Assembly: GCA_049426725.1 (NCBI GenBank)
Contig: JBMSYN010000025.1
Span: 1 to 21,633, forward strand
Length of the DNA: 21,633 bases
From: UBA961 sp049426725
Lineage (GTDB): Bacteria; Bacteroidota; Ignavibacteria; Kapaibacteriales; UBA961
Reading direction: 5' to 3'
This document shows, piece after piece, positions 14,642-19,891 of the stretch. A model generated the notes under the pieces. It worked only from the letters and a program-made list of their open reading frames with translations, was not told the DNA's origin and ran no database searches. A program made the position numbers and the translations under genes. Position 1 is the stretch's first letter. The number at the start of each line of letters is the position of its first letter.

Positions 14642-16242
14642 CGAACCCCCTACAAGATGGATTCCAGGGTGAATCCGGAAGAGAAATTGAGTTTTCTCAA
14701 TTCATTCAATTGCTTTCCTCGAAAAAGGAAACAAGCATCGATGTCATTTGCGATCGACTTTCCATTGAGATTCGCAATCGTGATTCGAAAAGAAGAATGC
14801 TTTGCGCGGAATTTCTTTTATCCGAGGCGAGCCATTGCATTCCTGCTCAAATTCGAGATTGGGCATTATATGAATTGCTCTTTGCAGCAACATATTGTGC
14901 TGATTTTGAAGTAACCAAGCTATTGCTTGATGCAAAGCTTGATATCAATGCCTATGATGTAAGAAATGATAATACTCCATTATCATTTGCATTGGAAGCT
15001 GATGATAGCGTGTTTATTGGGTATTTGCTTGCATCCGGAGCCGATCCATTTGCGAAGTTGAGCAATCAGGATACTGTTTTAGGATGGTATCTGCATTCTG
15101 CTTCTCAGGAAACAATCAGGGTAATGCTTGGGCAATGTCCGGACATTTGCTCCAAGTTGATTGCCGAACCTGAAATCTTCGATGCCTGCATTCAAGTTGG
15201 CAAACCGGAAAATATCACCTTGCTTTTGGAATTTTTCCAAGAGCAAGGGATACAGGTTTCCATCAATCCGGAAGTGTTGATTGCACTTGCAAATGAAGAA
15301 GACGGTGAGAATCTCAAGGGCTTCATGGACATTGGACTCTCAATCAATGTATTTGATGAGACAACAATTAAAGCATTCTTTTATGCTATAAAATCTGGAA
15401 ATAAAGAAATGGTGGAGATATTCCTTTCCAAAGGAATGCTCACAAGTTCTGACTATAAAGGGTATCAGCCAATTCATTATGCGATAAAGTATAAACAATT
15501 GGATATCATGAAACTATTGTTTCGCCATGGGGTGAATATCAATACGATCTATGGTGATAAAGAGCATCCACTCATAATGGCGGCAAAAACACGCAATGTT
15601 GATGTATTTGATTTCATCATGGACATGTCGCCAAGGCTTGACGATGTAGATCTTGAAGAATTGATTGAATCCATGACATTGAACATGAAGATTCACAATC
15701 CGCAGATTCTGGACATGTATGATGCATTGAATGAAGATCCAAATCCACAAAAGGGGATTGATGAATCTCCGGTGAATTCCATTGCGAACTTGATTGAAAG
15801 GAAATCTGATGAAGAATGTTTCACTCTCATCAAAGAATTGCTCCTGAAAGAGTTTGTCCCTTCACAAACAGTTAAGGCAATCATTGCACAGAGAAATCTT
15901 GACATCAATACATTGATTGATAAAGATGGTTCTCTATTACATTTCGCGGCAAAGAACAATGTGCATTATGCTATTGATGTATTGTTAGAACTAGGTTCTG
16001 ATATAAATCTCTTGAATGAATCATGTGAAAGAACACCATTAATGGTTGCAATTGCGCAAAGATGCAAGGATGCTGCTTTGACATTGATTGAAGCCGGAGC
16101 TGATTGTGAATTGGCGGATGAATTTCAGATAACTCCAATGCTCGAAGCAGTAGAGACATTGGGTATGGAGCATCGCGTTGTTGTTGCATTGCTCAGAGCA
16201 GGTGCAGATGATCATGGTTTGATATTCATAAGTGAACAATAA
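14638..16242 (+). CDS. Ankyrin-repeat protein 1 of the cluster
   Basis: The 534-residue protein has no signal peptide or membrane segment, so it is probably cytoplasmic. After a ~75-residue non-repeat N-terminus, ankyrin repeats can be read at about residues 79-107, 111-140, 245-271, 276-304, 308-335, 424-455, 462-491 and 495-528. Examples are 'DNTPLSFALEADDSVFIGYL', 'YQPIHYAIKYKQLDIMKLLF', 'GSLLHFAAKNNVHYAIDVLL' and 'RTPLMVAIAQRCKDAALTLI'. Helical linkers without clear consensus separate the blocks. Ankyrin stacks bind other proteins; no catalytic domain is visible, so the partner is unknown. ATG 14638 has AGAGG seven bases upstream and overlaps the leader ORF stop. It ends 'AGADDHGLIFISEQ', similar to the end of ankyrin protein 3. 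A hairpin with a T-run follows the stop. Confidence 0.9.
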   Translation: MTNPLQDGFQGESGREIEFSQFIQLLSSKKETSIDVICDRLSIEIRNRDSKRRMLCAEFLLSEASHCIPAQIRDWALYELLFAATYCADFEVTKLLLDAKLDINAYDVRNDNTPLSFALEADDSVFIGYLLASGADPFAKLSNQDTVLGWYLHSASQETIRVMLGQCPDICSKLIAEPEIFDACIQVGKPENITLLLEFFQEQGIQVSINPEVLIALANEEDGENLKGFMDIGLSINVFDETTIKAFFYAIKSGNKEMVEIFLSKGMLTSSDYKGYQPIHYAIKYKQLDIMKLLFRHGVNINTIYGDKEHPLIMAAKTRNVDVFDFIMDMSPRLDDVDLEELIESMTLNMKIHNPQILDMYDALNEDPNPQKGIDESPVNSIANLIERKSDEECFTLIKELLLKEFVPSQTVKAIIAQRNLDINTLIDKDGSLLHFAAKNNVHYAIDVLLELGSDINLLNESCERTPLMVAIAQRCKDAALTLIEAGADCELADEFQITPMLEAVETLGMEHRVVVALLRAGADDHGLIFISEQ

Positions 16243-16247
16243 TAAAT

Positions 16248-16298
16248 TGCACGCCGGATTCAAGAACATCAGGGGGAATCCGGTTGTGCATCTTTTTT
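16248..16298 (+). terminator. Intercistronic terminator-like hairpin between ankyrin genes 1 and 2
   Basis: TGCAC (16248-16252) pairs with GTGCA (16286-16290). CCGGATTC (16254-16261) pairs with GAATCCGG (16276-16283). The internal loop is G/TT, the apical loop has 14 nt, and TCTTTTTT (16291-16298) follows. It has the form of a Rho-independent terminator. As the RBS of gene 2 starts three bases later with no promoter between, it may act as a partial terminator or processing site. Confidence 0.6.
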
Positions 16299-16312
16299 AC
16301 AAAGGGAGGAAT

Positions 16313-17191
16313 ATGAAACACAAGAAACTAAAGCCAAAGGCAACATATGCAGTGAATCATTCGGCATATGATATGAAGCGCATTGAAAAGATGAGCGAAG
16401 ATGAATTGCGTCCATTGCTCTTGAAAGAAGTAAGCAAGATGTATCCGAATGAGCAATTCATCAAAGAATTGTTGAAATCAGAACAATCAACTGCTAGCTT
16501 ATTTGAAAAAGATGAAGAGGGTAATACCATTCTTCATAAGATTGCATGGCATAATCATGATGACATATTGCCTGATATATTGCTGAAAATGAAGCTTAGC
16601 GGAAAAGACGGACAGTCATTCATCGACATGGTGAATGAATCCGGCATGACAGCATTGAATATTGCATTAGAGCAAGAATCAGCAGAGGTTGCAAGGATTT
16701 TGATCATGATGGATGCGAATGTGAAACTTGATAAAATACCACCGCTGATCAATGCAATAAAAAACAATTTGGAAGACATTGCATTCTTATTGATTGAGAA
16801 ACAATGCGATGTGCATGCGACAGAAAGCTATTTGAAAACGACTTCTCTCATGTGGGCTATCGAAAGGAGCATGTCTGACATTGCAATTGAGCTTATCAAG
16901 CGTGGGGTATCCGTTGAAGAAAGAGATCACAATGGCGAAACACCTTTGACTCTTGCATGTAAACATGATTTGTCGAAAGTCATACGTGCTTTGCTCGAAG
17001 CAGGAGCGAATCCCGCAAAACAAAACAAGACCGGTTGGTTGCCATCACAGCTTTGCACAAAGCATGTGGAAAAACGCTTCCCGGAACTCACTAGCAAAAA
17101 ACTTAAAATACGCAGCATAGTTGAAGCTCGTTATATCACATTGTCAATAGAAATGGAGACGGCATGGAAAAACATATTGAACAAGAATTGA
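16313..17191 (+). CDS. Ankyrin-repeat protein 2 of the cluster
   Basis: This 292-residue protein begins with a lysine-rich N-terminus ('MKHKKLKPKATYAVNHSAYD') and a helical region. Ankyrin repeats follow at about residues 68-100 ('GNTILHKIAWHNHDD'), 107-137 ('GMTALNIALEQESAEVARIL'), 140-168, 173-204 and 205-236 ('GETPLTLACKHDLSKVIRAL'). The C-terminus is a ~50-residue helical tail. There is no signal peptide and no catalytic domain. The start is ATG 16313, which has the strong Shine-Dalgarno AAAGGGAGGA (16301-16310). A longer GTG reading from 16232 would pass through the hairpin and overlap gene 1. Its end overlaps the next ankyrin gene by 28 bases, pointing to coupled translation. Confidence 0.9.
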   Translation: MKHKKLKPKATYAVNHSAYDMKRIEKMSEDELRPLLLKEVSKMYPNEQFIKELLKSEQSTASLFEKDEEGNTILHKIAWHNHDDILPDILLKMKLSGKDGQSFIDMVNESGMTALNIALEQESAEVARILIMMDANVKLDKIPPLINAIKNNLEDIAFLLIEKQCDVHATESYLKTTSLMWAIERSMSDIAIELIKRGVSVEERDHNGETPLTLACKHDLSKVIRALLEAGANPAKQNKTGWLPSQLCTKHVEKRFPELTSKKLKIRSIVEARYITLSIEMETAWKNILNKN

Positions 17192-18576
17192 GAAATCACA
17201 TAGAGTCAATGAACCAGGAACAGAAGGACAAATTTTTTCTGCTTGAATGTGTTAGTAGAAAACCAAGATTGGAGTACTTAGAACTCTATTTGAGCATGGG
17301 ATTCAATCCATTATATGTCACAAGAACCAAGATGAATCTTTTGCATATCATCGCTGCCAAAAAGTGTACTGACATATTGGAATTCTTGATACAACATGGC
17401 GCAGATGTCAATGGAAGAAATAATGACCAAGAAACACCTCTTCACATCGCCGCTTCCTCGGGTGATGCGGAGTCGATACAAATCTTGATTGATGCAGGAA
17501 GTGATATCAATGCCATTGATGATCAAGGGAGAACACCATTGATACGCGCTGCGCATTCAAATCGCATGCTCTTTGCATGTCAAGCATTATTGGATCGAAA
17601 TGCAGACATGAAAGTGAGTGGTCTTGAGCGAGGTCGTTTGGTTGGACATTCCATCATCGCACTGGATGATCCGCGTTTGATCAATGAAATAACCATGAAG
17701 ATGGGATTATTTTCCTTACCTGACGATGAGGGTGAATATCCAATCCATTTGGCGGTGCAACTTGGAAAATTCAAAGCTGTGAAGGCATTCGTCAAACTTG
17801 GTATTGACATTAATATGAAAAGTGACAAAAAAGGATTCACGCCCATGCATCATGCAGTCCGGAGTGGTCAAGTGGAAATATTGCATTTTCTCTATGAACA
17901 TGGGGCATCAGAGGAAATTCCGAATGCCGACAATGAGACGGCAAGAGAATTGGCTGAAAAGATGCAATGGCCAAAAGTCATTGCTGCATTGGAAAGTGCA
18001 AGAGAAGAAGCGGAGATTAGACAAATTCAACAATCAGTTATAAAGGGTAATACCATGAAGACATCTGGACAATCCGGAAATAGTACTCGCAAGAGTAAAG
18101 CGAAGAAGAATGTGAATTCTCATATTCAACCTGAAGTGATGAATGACATTATCATTTTTGAACATGTATTGAACATGCTTGAACATGACATGGTAAAAAT
18201 GTCTTCATTGCGTTCTCATCTCAGAAAAATGAATGCATACGATATGTCCGGTGAAGGCAAGAGGACACTTCTTCATCATGCCGCAATTCATGGATGTCCG
18301 GACTTGATAAAATATCTCTTGGGAAAAAAGTCAGATCCAACCATGAAAGATGAATTGAATCGCACGCCCTTGATGTATGCAATTCTTTCCGGCAATGAGC
18401 AATCAGTAAAGCTGCTTATCAATCAGGAATATGATATACATGAAACAGATCAATTCAATAATTCACTCTTCGTGCTCGCTTATTGGATGGAAATGCATGA
18501 ACTGGCAATGCGATTGGTAAGCGAGGGCTCTGATAATAGAGGTCTTATTGATGAACATGGAAGGCCTACGGCATAG
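17164..18576 (+). CDS. Ankyrin-repeat protein 3, two ankyrin blocks joined by a basic linker
   Basis: The 470-residue protein has a first ankyrin block at about residues 57-285 ('MNLLHIIAAKKCTDILEFLI', 'ETPLHIAASSGDAESIQILI', 'GRTPLIRAAHS', 'EYPIHLAVQLGKFKAVKAFV', 'FTPMHHAVRSGQVEILHFLY'). A basic, Ser/Lys/Asn-rich linker (residues ~298-320, 'GNSTRKSKAKKNVNS') follows. A second block lies at ~365-428 ('RTLLHHAAIHGCPDLIKYLL', 'RTPLMYAILSGNEQSVKLLI'). The first ATG has GGAG five bases ahead and lies inside gene 2. Met298 (18055) has its own good ribosome site, so the protein may be a fusion or have a second start. The end, 'SEGSDNRGLI', resembles the end of ankyrin protein 1. A G8 tract (18576-18583) begins with the last base of the stop. 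No enzymatic domain is seen. Confidence 0.9.
   Translation: MEKHIEQELRNHIESMNQEQKDKFFLLECVSRKPRLEYLELYLSMGFNPLYVTRTKMNLLHIIAAKKCTDILEFLIQHGADVNGRNNDQETPLHIAASSGDAESIQILIDAGSDINAIDDQGRTPLIRAAHSNRMLFACQALLDRNADMKVSGLERGRLVGHSIIALDDPRLINEITMKMGLFSLPDDEGEYPIHLAVQLGKFKAVKAFVKLGIDINMKSDKKGFTPMHHAVRSGQVEILHFLYEHGASEEIPNADNETARELAEKMQWPKVIAALESAREEAEIRQIQQSVIKGNTMKTSGQSGNSTRKSKAKKNVNSHIQPEVMNDIIIFEHVLNMLEHDMVKMSSLRSHLRKMNAYDMSGEGKRTLLHHAAIHGCPDLIKYLLGKKSDPTMKDELNRTPLMYAILSGNEQSVKLLINQEYDIHETDQFNNSLFVLAYWMEMHELAMRLVSEGSDNRGLIDEHGRPTA
18042..18057 (+). promoter_or_regulatory. Internal ribosome binding site and ATG within ankyrin gene 3
   Basis: AAAGGG (18042-18047) stands seven bases before an in-frame ATG (18055-18057). 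It resembles the start of ankyrin gene 2 (AAAGGGAGGA before ATGAA). Translation from here would give the last 173 residues, with a basic N-terminus and the second ankyrin block. Confidence 0.4.
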
Positions 18577-18586
18577 GGGGGGGACT

Positions 18587-18622
18587 CGGATTATGTCGTC
18601 ATGCATGTGATAAAATAATCCG
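18587..18622 (+). repeat. Inverted repeat downstream of ankyrin gene 3
   Basis: CGGATTAT (18587-18594) and ATAATCCG (18615-18622) form an 8-bp stem with a 20-base loop, without a T-run. The stem sequence recalls the CCGGATTC/GAATCCGG hairpin after ankyrin gene 1. Confidence 0.45.
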
Positions 18623-18630
18623 GATACAAT

Positions 18631-18666
18631 AAAGGGGTAAGCATGTGAGATGCCTACCCCTTTTTT
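18631..18666 (+). terminator. Terminator between convergent ankyrin genes 3 and 4
   Basis: AAAGGGGTA (18631-18639) pairs with TACCCCTTT (18655-18663). GCAT/ATGC continues the stem after an A/C mismatch, the loop is GTGAG, and T's run to 18666. On the minus strand it ends in only TTT, so it is probably stronger for the plus strand. Confidence 0.88.
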
Positions 18667-18678
18667 GTGCGGTGAAGT

Positions 18679-19410
18679 TTATGAATCTTCGGGTTTAAGT
18701 TCCGGGACATCTTCTCTTAATTCATCGGATGCCAAATCCCATGCGGTCTCGCCGGTATTTGTCAATGCTTCTTTATCTGCATTGAATGAAAGCAGAATCT
18801 TGATTGCTTTTGCATCATCCCTGAAAGCTGCCCAATGAAGCGGGGTAACATTGTCATCGGCAGTGATATTTGGGTCTATATTGGCTTTCAACAGCGCCCG
18901 TAAAGCTCTATAACTGCCACCTTCGATTGCAATGTGCAAAGGCGACAAAGAATGTGAATCACGATCTGCTATATAAGGATTGCCTCCCTCATTGAGGATA
19001 TGCTGTATAATCTTGGGATTATCCGCAAAAGCCGCAAACATGAGGGCCGTTTTGGTTGATTCACCCTGATCATTGATGTCAAAACCCTGCTTGATGAAAA
19101 AATCAATATATCTCTTGTCATCAATTAATGCAGAATAATGCAAAGCCTTCAACCCTGATTCATTCAGCGTATGAATATTCCCACCACATTCCTGCAATGT
19201 TTGAATGAGCTTCAGTTTTTTATGCTTCATGGCATAATGATAGAGAGTTTCGCCATCATCTGTTCTGAGATTGAGATCGACTTTTATTCCGGCAAAAGCC
19301 CGTACATGGCTCGGATCAAGTTCATCATCAATACACATATTGCCCATGATTATGGCTGATTCTTCCCTGGAATAAATCCCGGAACGGATGATCGAAGAGA
19401 TAGTACTCAT
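18679..19410 (-). CDS. Ankyrin-repeat protein 4, convergent to the ankyrin operon
   Basis: The 243-residue protein consists largely of regular ankyrin repeats from residue ~52 to ~232: 'DGETLYHYAMKHKKLKLIQT', 'LKALHYSALIDDKRYIDFFI', 'KTALMFAAFADNPKIIQHIL', 'LSPLHIAIEGGSYRALRALL' and 'VTPLHWAAFRDDAKAIKILL', then a capping 'GETAWDLASDE'. Repeats are closer to consensus than in proteins 1-3. The first ~45 residues are non-repeat and there is no signal peptide. The start is ATG 19410, with TTAGGATA about ten bases upstream; a GTG at 19440 is in frame but lacks support. It shares the 3' intergenic region with ankyrin gene 3 and is divergent from the nuclease gene, 481 bp away. Binding partner unknown. 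Confidence 0.92.
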   Translation of the reverse strand: MSTISSIIRSGIYSREESAIIMGNMCIDDELDPSHVRAFAGIKVDLNLRTDDGETLYHYAMKHKKLKLIQTLQECGGNIHTLNESGLKALHYSALIDDKRYIDFFIKQGFDINDQGESTKTALMFAAFADNPKIIQHILNEGGNPYIADRDSHSLSPLHIAIEGGSYRALRALLKANIDPNITADDNVTPLHWAAFRDDAKAIKILLSFNADKEALTNTGETAWDLASDELREDVPELKPEDS

Positions 19411-19521
19411 GGTAACATATCCTAAAATTTGAAAAAACACATCAAGAATGAAAGGAAAAACCCCTTTTCACCTCATTTATGAGCGTGAAAACGAATGAAA
19501 ATCTAAGATATTGTATTTTGA

Positions 19522-19542
19522 TTATTTTGTTTTACAAAATAA
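19522..19542. repeat. Perfect 21-bp palindrome between divergent ankyrin gene 4 and nuclease gene
   Basis: TTATTTTGT (19522-19530), TTT, ACAAAATAA (19534-19542): two perfect 9-bp arms with a 3-base spacer. On both strands the arms contain TTATTTTG, one mismatch from the -7 box TAnnTTTG. It lies 112 bp ahead of ankyrin gene 4 and 142 bp before the nuclease promoter. It could be an operator or an AT-rich hairpin. Apart from it and the features below, 19411-19891 shows no gene. Confidence 0.45.
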
Positions 19543-19683
19543 ATTGGGTGTTTTTTAACTTGCAGAACGATTTTACTTGACTCGTATTACCTAAACCCCT
19601 ATATTTTCAAGGTATGATGATTGACTTGACAAAAAATCAAAATGAGCTTCCGAAACTTTTTTAACTCGTAAGTGAAAAAAAAA

Positions 19684-19715
19684 TTTGGAAAATTCAAATC
19701 CTTTATTTATTTTTG
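19684..19715 (+). promoter_or_regulatory. Bacteroidetes-type promoter of the nuclease gene
   Basis: TTTG (19684-19687), a 20-bp spacer and TATTTTTG (19708-19715) match the consensus. The region is AT-rich, so a chance match is easier than elsewhere. Transcription would begin near 19722, giving a ~170-base leader. Confidence 0.55.
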
Positions 19716-19820
19716 TAAAGTCATTCGGAATAAAGCAAGGGTTTTGTCTTGCGGGAGAAGGATGAAAAGTCTTTGAAAACAGTTATTAAATCGATGTTTA
19801 TCAGGGATTTGGAAAGAAAG

Positions 19821-19849
19821 AAGGTGGGCTGTGGGTGGCACAGGACCTT
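19821..19849 (+). promoter_or_regulatory. GC-rich hairpin in the leader of the nuclease gene
   Basis: AAGGT (19821-19825) pairs with ACCTT (19845-19849), and CTGTG (19829-19833) with CACAG (19839-19843). The internal loop is GGG/G and the apical loop GGTGG. There is no T-run, so it is not a terminator. It stands out in an AT-rich leader, 42 bases before ATG 19892. A smaller hairpin GCAAG/CTTGC lies at 19735-19752. Role unknown. Confidence 0.4.
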
Positions 19850-19891
19850 AAAAGTGTAATTAAATATTTATTAACATACTGGAGTTTATTT

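Noticed and set aside
16232..16312. GTG-started extension of ankyrin protein 2
   Set aside because: It overlaps gene 1, runs through the terminator-like hairpin and ignores the strong AAAGGGAGGA before ATG 16313.
19479..19580. 33-codon plus-strand ORF upstream of the nuclease gene
   Set aside because: There is no ribosome site, the composition is AT-rich and random-looking, and it runs across the palindrome.
19794..19859. 21-codon ORF in the nuclease leader
   Set aside because: There is no Shine-Dalgarno, and the frame only covers the GC-rich hairpin; likely chance.
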